Below, piece after piece: positions 7,587 to 14,846 of a DNA stretch of 23,515 bases. Position 1 is the stretch's first letter. Each line of letters begins with the position of its first letter. The notes under the pieces were generated by a model. That model saw only the letters and a list, made by a program, of their open reading frames with translations, made no database searches and was not told the DNA's origin. The stretch spans positions 1-23,515 of the forward strand of contig JBMZBC010000026.1 in assembly GCA_049611965.1 (NCBI GenBank), given 5' to 3'. The DNA comes from UBA10364 sp049611965 (GTDB lineage Bacteria > Bacteroidota > Bacteroidia > Flavobacteriales > Schleiferiaceae). The translations under genes were made by a program, and so were the position numbers.

Positions 7587-7614
7587 CAAATATGCTTTTT
7601 ACTTAGGCTTACAA
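7587..7614 (-). promoter_or_regulatory. Candidate thyA-folA promoter
   Basis: On the minus strand there is a TTG (7612-7614), 17 nt, then CATATTTG (7587-7594). This matches seven of eight positions of TAnnTTTG if the two n positions are counted as matches. It is the best promoter-like sequence between the tRNA terminator and the thyA ATG. The box ends only 4 nt before the ATG, which would make the mRNA leaderless or nearly so. Confidence is limited by the imperfect box. Confidence 0.4.
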
Positions 7615-7655
7615 CGCAAGTGCGGCAGGGTTGTTTTCCACGGGAAATGAACAAC

Positions 7656-7686
7656 AAAAAAGCCCGCCTTTTGCAAGGCGGGCTTT
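7656..7686 (-). terminator. Intrinsic terminator after tRNA-Leu
   Basis: A perfect 12-bp inverted repeat (7659-7670 with 7675-7686) enclosing a 4-nt loop TTGC forms a GC-rich stem with core GCCCGCC/GGCGGGC. Six A residues at 7656-7661 read as a U-tract on the minus strand. It lies 4 bp beyond the 3' end of tRNA-Leu and separates the tRNAs from thyA. The short TTT on the other side could give weak termination on the plus strand, but no plus gene ends here. Confidence 0.93.
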
Positions 7687-7690
7687 AAAG

Positions 7691-7776
7691 TGCCCCGGGC
7701 CGGGGTCGAACCGGCACGGACATTACTGTCCACAGGATTTTAAGTCCGGCGTGTCTACCAATTCCACCACCGGGGC
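7691..7776 (-). tRNA. tRNA-Leu (anticodon TAA)
   Basis: This 86-nt class II tRNA has acceptor GCCCCGG pairing with CCGGGGC and discriminator A. The anticodon loop is CTTAAAA (anticodon TAA, decoding UUA/UUG). The long variable arm GGACA-GTAA-TGTCC is typical of tRNA-Leu, and the T-arm contains GGTTCGACC. The 3' CCA is not encoded (ACT follows) and must be added after transcription. It is the second gene of a two-tRNA cluster, separated from tRNA-Gly by a terminator hairpin. Confidence 0.97.
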
Positions 7777-7782
7777 TCCAAC

Positions 7783-7808
7783 AAAAAACCCTCCGCTTGT
7801 AGGAGGGT
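7783..7808 (-). terminator. Terminator-like hairpin between tRNA-Gly and tRNA-Leu
   Basis: Stem ACCCTCC (7788-7794) with GGAGGGT (7802-7808), 7-nt loop, followed on the minus strand by six T (7783-7788, the last base being shared with the stem). It has the form of an intrinsic terminator for tRNA-Gly. The U-tract ends only 6 nt before the mature 5' end of tRNA-Leu, so either it leaks or tRNA-Leu has its own promoter; none is evident. Confidence 0.8.
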
Positions 7809-7813
7809 CTTAG

Positions 7814-7886
<73 letters not shown>

Positions 7887-7897
7887 ATTGGGGAGGG

Positions 7898-7927
7898 CAA
7901 ATATACAGCCCTTTTAATTTATTGCAA
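7898..7927 (-). promoter_or_regulatory. Bacteroidota-type promoter for the tRNA-Gly/tRNA-Leu cluster
   Basis: On the minus strand TTG (7925-7927) is followed by 19 nt and then TATATTTG (7898-7905), a full match to the phylum's primary sigma-factor consensus at optimal spacing. The box ends 11 nt before the mature tRNA-Gly 5' end. It begins 9 bp after the mutS stop codon, so it is compressed into the gap between the two genes. Confidence 0.88.
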
Positions 7928-7936
7928 CAGCAAGAC

Positions 7937-10528
7937 CTATTTTTTTGAAAGTTTTTCCTTGAAGGTATTAAGCAGTATCAAAGCCTCTATAGGCTTGAGT
8001 TGGTTAACGTCCACATTATCAATTTCATCGGCCAATTCTTCCAATTCTGGACGGTCCAAAGTGAAGAAATTCAATTGGCCTGAAGCCCCTGTATCTGGTG
8101 CTCCCTCCCCCTTCGATTTGGACTGTTCCAATTCCTTCAAAACGCTTTCTGCCCTATTGATTACATAGCCTGGTATACCCGCTAATTTGGCCACGTGTAA
8201 ACCAAAGCTGTGGGCCGTTCCGCCCTCTTTAAGTTGACGCGTAAACACGATCTCCCCTTGATGCTCTTCCGCAGCTACATGGTAGTTGCGCACCTTGCTG
8301 AAGGTATTGGCCATGGCATTGAGCTCGTGGTAGTGTGTGGCGAATAGTACCAGCGGCGAAAACGGATGCTGGTGCAAGTATTCTGCAATGCCCCAGGCGA
8401 TACTGACCCCATCAAAAGTCGAGGTACCTCGACCGATCTCATCGAGAATCACTAAAGACTGCTTGGATACATTGTTTAGAATGGTTGCTGTCTCGTTCAT
8501 TTCCACCATGAATGTACTTTCCCCTTTACTGAGGTTATCTGAAGCACCTACACGAACAAACAATCGATCTATGATCGGCAATGAAGCAGCCGCAGCAGGG
8601 ACATAACTACCTATCTGTGCCAGTATCTGAATGAGCGCCACTTGGCGCAATAGGGCACTTTTACCGCTCATGTTTGGGCCGGTGATCATGGCAATGGAAG
8701 CGTCCTCTTGATGCAATCCTATGCCGTTAGCGATATAAGGCTGGTCTTCAGGCAACATGCGCTCAATGACCGGATGTCTACCCTTCTCTATTTCTATGTT
8801 GGCACCTTTTGTAAAGGTTGGACGGCAATAGTTGTAGCGCTTGGCTACTTCCGCAAAGCTCAAGAGAACATCGGTGGTTGCCACCCAACGAGCGAGTAGC
8901 AATAGCGTACTCAGATGCTCCTTGGTCTTATCTACAACCTGGGCAAACAAACGCAGCTCGATGGCTTTGATCTGTTCTTCAGCACCGAGCACTTCCGCCT
9001 CAAACTTTTTGAGCTCGTCGGTAATGTAGCGCTCTGCATTGACCAATGTTTGCTTGCGGTGCCACTCTTGTGGAACCTTGTCTTTATGTGAGTTTCGAAC
9101 CTCTAAATAGTACCCGAAAACATTATTAAATGCCAATTTCAAGGAAGGAATACCCGTCGCTTCAGCCTCGCGAGCGCGAATGGCTTCAAGGGTCCCTGTG
9201 GCATCGTTAAGCAAGCCTCTCAATCGACTCAACTCAGTGTCGTAGGCGCTTTGCAACGCCTCCCCTTTACCGATAATGGCCGTAGGGTCTTCCACCAAAG
9301 CATGGGCTAACTCTTGGTGCAGGGGTGCAAGTACATCGGGTAACTGCTCAGGATGATCCCAAGATTTTTCTTGGACCAATTCAACGAGCGCCGCACTCTG
9401 TTTCAAAGCCTCGCGCAACCGCGCCATCTCCTTAGGACTGATACGCCCCGTGGCCACTCGACTACAAAGGCGCTCGATATCCGGCATCCCTTTAAGGGCA
9501 TCGGATAACGCGTCCATTAAGTCGGGCTCCTCGAGCAGCGCTTCGACCGCGTTGTGACGTTTGGTAATGGTTTCTTTATTCAGCAGCGGAAGAGCGAGGA
9601 AAGTACGCAGCAACCTGCCGCCCATGGGACTAATAGTCTTGTCAATAATATCAAGAGTCGAGGTTCCCCCTGGGGCATTTGAAGCGAAGAGTTCTAGGTT
9701 GGAAACCGTAAAACCGTCCAACCACATAAAATCGTCCAATGAAATGCGCGAAATACTCGCGATGTGGTCGAGCGAACTGTATTCGCTACGCTTTAAGTGG
9801 TGCAATACCGCACCCGCAGCAATGGCGCCTGCACTCCCCTTTTCTAATCCAAAACCGCTCAAGCTGTTGGTTTGAAAATGTGTCGTGAGTTGGTCAAATG
9901 CATAGGTCTCTTCCCAAGCCCAAGGATCGATGCCAAAGAGGTAATACTCCTCCTCTAACTTCTTTCGAAGTCCACGTTCCATGTCTCGGGGATGAATGAT
10001 TTCTTTGGGGTTGTACGAGCTTAACGCGCTGAGAATTTCAGCCTCATTATGCTCGGCATAATGAAATGATCCCGTGCTCACTTCAATGATCGCCAGGCCC
10101 CAAGGCCCCTTCTTAGCCGGATAAAGTGCCGCCAAATAATTGTGCTCCTTACCTGAAAGTAAATCTGCATTGAGATTCATTCCTGGGGTAATCATGTCGG
10201 TCACACCGCGCTTAACCAATCCCTTCACTGTTTTAGGATCCTCCAACTGCTCTACAATGGCCACCCTGTGACCAGCTTTGACCAGCTTTGGCAAATAGGT
10301 CTGCAGTGCATGGTGTGGAAACCCTGCTAGGGCCACTTCTGAGGCCGACCCATTCGATCGTTTCGTTAAGATGATATCTAGGGTCTTCGATGCCTTCTCT
10401 GCATCCGAGCCAAAGGTTTCATAGAAATCGCCTACGCGAAAGAGCAACAGTGCCTCGGGATGCTTTGCTTTGATCTCGTCAAATTGACGCATCATAGGTG
10501 TTTGCTTCTTTCCCGCTTTTTTGGCCAT
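7937..10528 (-). CDS. mutS: DNA mismatch repair protein MutS
   Basis: This 863-residue MutS1 binds mismatches and recruits MutL in an ATP-dependent way. The N-terminal mismatch-binding domain has the Phe-x-Glu motif in GDFYETFG (F35, E37). The connector, lever and clamp regions fill 120-560. The ATPase has Walker A GPNMSGKSA (617-625), the STFMVEM loop (671-677), Walker B with DEIGRGTST (D696, E697), and the signature THYHEL (731-736). The variant Walker A (S-G-K-S-A instead of G-G-K-S-T) is normal for Bacteroidota. Length is usual for the family, and the C-terminus ends with a short helical segment. The gene is divergent from the TrmH-like gene with 45 bp between starts. No terminator follows; the tRNA promoter begins 9 bp after the stop. 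Confidence 0.98.
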   Translation of the reverse strand: MAKKAGKKQTPMMRQFDEIKAKHPEALLLFRVGDFYETFGSDAEKASKTLDIILTKRSNGSASEVALAGFPHHALQTYLPKLVKAGHRVAIVEQLEDPKTVKGLVKRGVTDMITPGMNLNADLLSGKEHNYLAALYPAKKGPWGLAIIEVSTGSFHYAEHNEAEILSALSSYNPKEIIHPRDMERGLRKKLEEEYYLFGIDPWAWEETYAFDQLTTHFQTNSLSGFGLEKGSAGAIAAGAVLHHLKRSEYSSLDHIASISRISLDDFMWLDGFTVSNLELFASNAPGGTSTLDIIDKTISPMGGRLLRTFLALPLLNKETITKRHNAVEALLEEPDLMDALSDALKGMPDIERLCSRVATGRISPKEMARLREALKQSAALVELVQEKSWDHPEQLPDVLAPLHQELAHALVEDPTAIIGKGEALQSAYDTELSRLRGLLNDATGTLEAIRAREAEATGIPSLKLAFNNVFGYYLEVRNSHKDKVPQEWHRKQTLVNAERYITDELKKFEAEVLGAEEQIKAIELRLFAQVVDKTKEHLSTLLLLARWVATTDVLLSFAEVAKRYNYCRPTFTKGANIEIEKGRHPVIERMLPEDQPYIANGIGLHQEDASIAMITGPNMSGKSALLRQVALIQILAQIGSYVPAAAASLPIIDRLFVRVGASDNLSKGESTFMVEMNETATILNNVSKQSLVILDEIGRGTSTFDGVSIAWGIAEYLHQHPFSPLVLFATHYHELNAMANTFSKVRNYHVAAEEHQGEIVFTRQLKEGGTAHSFGLHVAKLAGIPGYVINRAESVLKELEQSKSKGEGAPDTGASGQLNFFTLDRPELEELADEIDNVDVNQLKPIEALILLNTFKEKLSKK

Positions 10529-10573
10529 TTATCTCTTTCTTTGTGAAACGCTAATGTACTTAGAGTCTATCGG

Positions 10574-11101
10574 ATGAGAAAACTTAGAAATAACGAATTG
10601 GGAAGATTAACGCCTGAAGAATTTGCACAGGCAGGAAAAACCCCAATGGTGCTCATCTTAGACAACATTAGAAGCATGCACAACGTTGGCTCCATGTTCC
10701 GAACCGCCGACTGTTTTCTTGCCGAACACATCTACCTCTGCGGTATGACCCCGGAACCTGGACATCATGAGATTGAAAAAACGGCATTAGGGGCCACACA
10801 AACGGTAGCTTGGACCAAGGTCGACGATACCCTCTCGTGTATTCAATCATTAAAAGAGCAAGGCTTTCGAATCGCAGCCTTAGAACAGGCCGAGGACAGC
10901 ATAGATTTGAGAAATTACCAGGTACAAGGTCCTACAGCCTTAGTCGTTGGCCACGAAGTGATGGGTGTACAACAAGCGGTAGTAGATGCATGTGACGATG
11001 TGGTTGAAATCAAGCAATTCGGCACTAAACACAGCCTCAACGTTAGCGTTAGCGCGGGTATGGCCTTGTTTGAAATTCACAAAGGACTTACTGCGAAATA
11101 A
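10574..11101 (+). CDS. SPOUT-class (TrmH/SpoU family) RNA 2'-O-methyltransferase
   Basis: This 175-residue protein consists of the SPOUT knot domain with a short N-terminus. Motif 1 is NIRSMHNVGSMFRTAD (31-46, with N37 and R43). Motif 2 is LVVGHEVMGV (123-132), with H127 where Asn or Thr is more common. Motif 3 is KHSLNVSVSAGMALFEI (152-168, with S154 and N156). These build the SAM-binding trefoil knot. It should methylate a ribose 2'-OH in tRNA or rRNA. The short form without a substrate-binding domain resembles TrmL/TrmH-like enzymes, but the exact target cannot be read. It is divergent from mutS, and its last 14 bp overlap folK on the opposite strand. The neighbourhood mutS/trmH/folK/sppA is, from memory, common in Flavobacteriia. 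Confidence 0.93.
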   Translation: MRKLRNNELGRLTPEEFAQAGKTPMVLILDNIRSMHNVGSMFRTADCFLAEHIYLCGMTPEPGHHEIEKTALGATQTVAWTKVDDTLSCIQSLKEQGFRIAALEQAEDSIDLRNYQVQGPTALVVGHEVMGVQQAVVDACDDVVEIKQFGTKHSLNVSVSAGMALFEIHKGLTAK

Positions 11102-11573
11102 CGACTGGATCTACCGGGTCAGGACATTGCTTTAAGAGTTCACGTGCGGTCAAGTTCATGTGTGGATGTCGCCAATCCGGCCAGAGCTCAACGAGCGGCA
11201 TCAAGGCAAATTTCCGCAAGTGTAGTCTTGGATGTGGCACTTTCAGTAACTCGGTGTTGCTGGTCACTCCATCAATAGCAAGAATATCAATATCTATTGG
11301 GCGGTCCGCATATCCGCTACCGCTACGCACACGACCCATGCTTTTTTCCGCAGCCAAGCACAAATTCATCACCGCTTCAGGATCTTGGGTTGTCGTAAAT
11401 TCTAAAGCTTGGTTGAGATAATCTTCTGAACTCTCGTAACCCCAAGGTGGCGTCTGATAAATAGCGCTTGTACGAGGAATATCAAGATGCTCTTGGAGTT
11501 CCTTCTGGGCCAATTCTAAATTCCCGTATTTATCGCCTAAATTCGTACCAAGTAAGATTATACCTCTATACAT
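11088..11573 (-). CDS. folK: 2-amino-4-hydroxy-6-hydroxymethyldihydropteridine pyrophosphokinase (HPPK)
   Basis: This 161-residue enzyme transfers pyrophosphate from ATP to hydroxymethyl-dihydropterin, a late step of folate synthesis. The N-terminus IILLGTNLGDK is the family start, TPPWGYESSEDYLNQ the substrate loop, and RPIDIDILAID the signature with Mg ligands D94 and D96. PHPRLHLRKFALMPL follows as expected. The frame stays open to 11744, but the family begins within a few residues of the ATG at 11573 and the normal length is about 160 residues, so the extension is rejected. The chosen ATG overlaps the sppA ATG on the other strand (CATG at 11571-11574). Its 3' end overlaps the methyltransferase gene by 14 bp, so the gene has no private intergenic DNA on either side. 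Confidence 0.96.
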   Translation of the reverse strand: MYRGIILLGTNLGDKYGNLELAQKELQEHLDIPRTSAIYQTPPWGYESSEDYLNQALEFTTTQDPEAVMNLCLAAEKSMGRVRSGSGYADRPIDIDILAIDGVTSNTELLKVPHPRLHLRKFALMPLVELWPDWRHPHMNLTARELLKQCPDPVDPVVISQ

Positions 11574-13311
11574 GAAATCATTTTTTACCACCTTCTTTGC
11601 CACGATTGCAGCACTCATCACACTGACCGTATTGGGCGTTGTGCTCTTGATCGGGGCTGCCGCCTCTTCTGACGAAGGAGTGCCAAAGATAAAGGACAAC
11701 AGTCTGCTAAAAATCAACCTTAGCGGCGAACTTGTTGAGCGCACTGTAGACGACCCCTTTGCTGCATTAAACAGTGAAATTTTAGGTCAAGATATCAGTA
11801 GTATAGGGTTGAACGACCTGCGACTAGGGTTAGAAAAAGCGGCCACAGACGATCAGGTCTCTGGACTCCTCATCGAGCACGGCGCTTTTGCTGCCGGCTA
11901 CGGCATGCTTGAAGAGCTCGGAGAATACCTCATCGCATTTAAAGAAAGCGGCAAGCCAATCTACTCTTACGGTGAATACTACACACAGAAAGGCGCTTAC
12001 ATCAGCGCATTGAGCGATACTGCGGTATTGCATCCCGGAGGAATAATGGACATCAGAGGTGTGGGAATCTCAAGCACATACTACAAAGAGTTCTTCGACA
12101 AATTTGGGATTGAGCCTTTGGTGGTGCGTGGAACAGGCAACAAATTCAAAAGCGCTGTGGAGCCCTACATCACGTCAGAAATGAGCGCGGAAAACAGGTT
12201 GCAACTTTCGAACCTCACCGATCAGTTTTGGTCGTTTCTAAGCGCCGGTTTTGAGCAGTTTAAAGGCGTAGATTCAAACACTTTGGATTCTTGTGCCAAT
12301 CATTGGGTAGGTATGGATGCCAAGGGAGCTCAGGAGGTTGGTCTCGTGGAAAAGCTCGCCTACAGAGAAGACTTATTGGAGGACCTAGAATCGCGCTACG
12401 AATTGTACAGCTGGGAAAACTACGCTGCTGGGTTGAGCAAGGGCACCTCCACCGATAGAATTGCGGTCATTTATGCCAATGGAACCATTGGAAATGGATC
12501 AGGTGACGAGAGCACTATTGGAACGCGCAACATCATTAAGGCGCTTGAAAAGGCTGAAAAAAACAGCAAGGTGAAGGCCATCGTTTTGCGTGTTAACAGC
12601 CCAGGCGGTAGTGCGTTGACTTCCGATATGATTCACCACGCCATTGAAAAAATCGAAAAGCCATTGATTGTAAGTCAGGCCAACTATGCAGCTTCAGGTG
12701 GGTATTACATTAGTTGTAACGCTGATGCTATTTTTACCAACAGCACCACAGTAACCGGTAGCATTGGGATATTCATGAGCCTATTTACTGCCGAGCAACT
12801 GATGAGCGAAACTTTAGGACTGCACGTGGAGGAAGTTCAGACGCATCCCTTGGCGAACTTCCCAAACCTCTACAAACATCCCTCACCCGAGCAGTATGCC
12901 ATCTTGCAGAAGATGATTGATCAGGGCTATGCGGATTTCACGGGCAAGGTAGCCGATGGAAGAAACATGGACATGGACTACCTCATGCCACTCTGCGGCG
13001 GCCGCGTCTGGACCGGAACGGATGCTGTAGACAACGCACTCGCAGATTACGAAGGAAACCTCTCGGATGCTATCAAATTCGCTGCAGGGGAAGCAGGTTT
13101 GGATGCCTACCGTATTTATGAATTACCCGTGCAGAAGACAGGTTTAGAAAAATACCTCGATTCGTTCTCTGGTGTGATGGCTCGAATGAATAATGCTTCA
13201 AACGCGCTTACTTCAAAATTTACCGAAGACCCCATCATTCAAGATCTGATAGAATTGGGCGAGAATCCTGGGATGCAAGCAAAATTGGACCCTGCATTTA
13301 GAAATCTATAA
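11572..13311 (+). CDS. sppA: Signal peptide peptidase SppA (long, 67K type)
   Basis: This 579-residue serine protease (family S49) is anchored by an N-terminal membrane segment (about 8-30) and clears cleaved signal peptides in the periplasmic half of the inner membrane. As in E. coli SppA there are two tandem S49 domains. The N-terminal one carries the general-base Lys in GNKFKSAVEPY (K193), and the C-terminal one carries the nucleophile Ser in NYAASGGYYI (S375), so the active site forms across repeats. VNSPGGSA (341-348) and TTVTGSIGIF (392-401) are the usual oxyanion and strand motifs. The start is supported by the membrane anchor beginning at MKSFFTTFF. Its ATG overlaps folK's in opposite orientation, and its stop overlaps the transporter ATG in a TAATG. 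Confidence 0.97.
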   Translation: MKSFFTTFFATIAALITLTVLGVVLLIGAAASSDEGVPKIKDNSLLKINLSGELVERTVDDPFAALNSEILGQDISSIGLNDLRLGLEKAATDDQVSGLLIEHGAFAAGYGMLEELGEYLIAFKESGKPIYSYGEYYTQKGAYISALSDTAVLHPGGIMDIRGVGISSTYYKEFFDKFGIEPLVVRGTGNKFKSAVEPYITSEMSAENRLQLSNLTDQFWSFLSAGFEQFKGVDSNTLDSCANHWVGMDAKGAQEVGLVEKLAYREDLLEDLESRYELYSWENYAAGLSKGTSTDRIAVIYANGTIGNGSGDESTIGTRNIIKALEKAEKNSKVKAIVLRVNSPGGSALTSDMIHHAIEKIEKPLIVSQANYAASGGYYISCNADAIFTNSTTVTGSIGIFMSLFTAEQLMSETLGLHVEEVQTHPLANFPNLYKHPSPEQYAILQKMIDQGYADFTGKVADGRNMDMDYLMPLCGGRVWTGTDAVDNALADYEGNLSDAIKFAAGEAGLDAYRIYELPVQKTGLEKYLDSFSGVMARMNNASNALTSKFTEDPIIQDLIELGENPGMQAKLDPAFRNL

Positions 13312-13988
13312 TGGCCAGAAACAGACACGTAGCAGAACGCATGTATTACATCTTGGGCGCATTGTTTATTGCTGCCTTGATTACGTGTAACCTCATCGCA
13401 AATAAATTCATCAGCCTTGATTTAGGCTTCAAAACTTTTGTGATCAGTGCAGGGGTATTGCCCTACCCGATTACCTTCTTAATCACTGATATCCTCAGTG
13501 AACTCTACGGGCAGAAACGCACAACACATGTAGTCTTAGCAGGACTAGTGGCGAGCTTGTTCGTGTTATTAATCCTTTGGTTGGGGGCGCAATTCCCGGC
13601 CATTGATGGGTCTCCCGTGGATGACGCCATGTTTGATACTGTCTTTAGAAATGCTTGGCGCGTGATTGCCGCCTCTATGTTTGCCTATCTATTTGCACAA
13701 TTAATTGATGTTCGCTTGTTCCACTTTTGGAAGAAAGTAACTGGCGGCAAGAAACTCTGGGTGCGTAACAACTTTTCAACCATGCTATCGCAAGGAGTAG
13801 ATACCACCCTAGTGGTAGTGGTGCTTTTTGTAGGTGTAGAATCATGGTCTACAATGAGCGGCTACATTTTAGACGGCTGGCTTTTTAAAGTCATATGTGC
13901 TGCGCTAGACACCTTTGTCTTCTACGGCATAATGGCATGGGCCCGCCGCTATTTCAGATTGAAGGTTGGGGAAGAAATCAAACTTTAA
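13311..13988 (+). CDS. Queuosine precursor transporter (YhhQ/QPTR family)
   Basis: This 225-residue polytopic membrane protein has about six hydrophobic segments. The family signature PYPITFLITDILSELYG lies at 51-67 and the second conserved block VRNNFSTMLSQGVDT near 150-165. YhhQ-type proteins (vitamin-uptake-like VUT superfamily) import queuosine precursors such as preQ0/preQ1 used for the modified tRNA base queuosine. Substrate here is by family, not shown directly. It is translationally coupled to sppA through a TAATG overlap; the functional link to SppA is unclear. Its stop codon interlocks with that of the convergent DUF2797 gene (TTAA at 13985-13988). Confidence 0.92.
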   Translation: MARNRHVAERMYYILGALFIAALITCNLIANKFISLDLGFKTFVISAGVLPYPITFLITDILSELYGQKRTTHVVLAGLVASLFVLLILWLGAQFPAIDGSPVDDAMFDTVFRNAWRVIAASMFAYLFAQLIDVRLFHFWKKVTGGKKLWVRNNFSTMLSQGVDTTLVVVVLFVGVESWSTMSGYILDGWLFKVICAALDTFVFYGIMAWARRYFRLKVGEEIKL

Positions 13989-14782
13989 TCAATAGTCATC
14001 TGCACCAAATAACCTGCGTGTGATCGCACGTTGAAGACTCCTGCAGAAGTAATCAGATATTGTCCACGAATGCCCCAAAGTTCACCTTCGAGGACATCCC
14101 CAGCGGCTTTGAAGCTAACGCTTTTTACCTTATCAATCTGGTGGCGTATGGGATAATTCATATGCCACTCCTCGGGGTCTTGATACAGGTATTGCTTCAA
14201 GGAGGCCGGCAATAATTCGGCCGCACGTTCGTAGGCTGCACCTAAGTCATCGTCAGTACCAAGGTCTTTAAGCATAGCTTGCCATGAGGTTTTATCCGTG
14301 AAGTGGTCCTTCAGCGCTACTTCGGCCTCTCCGGCAAGGTATCTATTGGGAACTTCGAGTAAAATCATTGCACTTTTAGCACCTTGGTCCATCCAACGGT
14401 AAGGCATCTGCGTATTTCGAGTCACCCCCACCTTAATTCGATCTGTTTTCGCCAGGTATACGTAATGTGGCTGCAGCTGTAAACGCTTCTCAAACTCTAA
14501 ATCGCGTTCCTCTATACCAAGATGCGCCTTGCTGAGCTCTGGTTTCAAGATGGAAGGTGAAGCTTCGGGACGTGTAAAAAAGCACTCTCGACAAAAATTC
14601 ATTCTGAAAAAGCTCGTATCTACCTTCCCGCAAACACAGTGACATTCCCCGCTAAATTCTAGGCGCACGGTAGTGCCCAAGAGCCTATTCATAAACAGTA
14701 AATCTTCACCTATTCTTAAACTGTAACGAACCGTAGATCCATAATTCGTCGACATTTTACGTAAGGTTCCTTCAAATTGCAT
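13985..14782 (-). CDS. DUF2797 protein with Cys-rich zinc-type motif and GIY-YIG-like core
   Basis: This 265-residue protein matches DUF2797, a family of unknown function. Visible parts: an N-terminal beta-rich segment (1-45), and a probable metal site from C47, C49, C51 and C64/C67 (ECHCVCGK and NFCREC). A central block has HYVYLA (105-110), KVGVT (116-120), RW (128-129) and QGA (132-134), which resembles the start of GIY-YIG/T5orf172-type nuclease folds, although a complete catalytic set is not obvious. A conserved C-terminal block LWGIRGQYLI...GVFNVRSHAGY is the strongest family mark. No signal peptide, so cytoplasmic. The gene faces the transporter tail to tail with a 4-bp overlap and is divergent from the GH3 gene. 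Nucleic-acid binding is a reasonable guess from the zinc-ribbon-like motif, nothing more. Confidence 0.82.
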   Translation of the reverse strand: MQFEGTLRKMSTNYGSTVRYSLRIGEDLLFMNRLLGTTVRLEFSGECHCVCGKVDTSFFRMNFCRECFFTRPEASPSILKPELSKAHLGIEERDLEFEKRLQLQPHYVYLAKTDRIKVGVTRNTQMPYRWMDQGAKSAMILLEVPNRYLAGEAEVALKDHFTDKTSWQAMLKDLGTDDDLGAAYERAAELLPASLKQYLYQDPEEWHMNYPIRHQIDKVKSVSFKAAGDVLEGELWGIRGQYLITSAGVFNVRSHAGYLVQMTID

Positions 14783-14846
14783 TTTCCGTTATTTTAGTTG
14801 GGCACGATGAAGTTAACTCGAAACGTAACATAGCCACCATTTAAAC

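Noticed and set aside
7583..7657. 25-residue N-terminal extension of thyA
   Set aside because: It begins inside the U-tract of the tRNA terminator and adds nothing resembling ThyA.
7631..7813. Plus-strand 60-codon open frame across the tRNA region
   Set aside because: It runs through a terminator hairpin and the tRNA-Leu gene, so it is a by-product of their sequence.
11574..11744. 57-residue N-terminal extension of folK antisense to sppA
   Set aside because: HPPK proteins start a few residues before the LLGTNLGD motif and are about 160 residues long. The extension is the complement of the sppA signal-anchor region.
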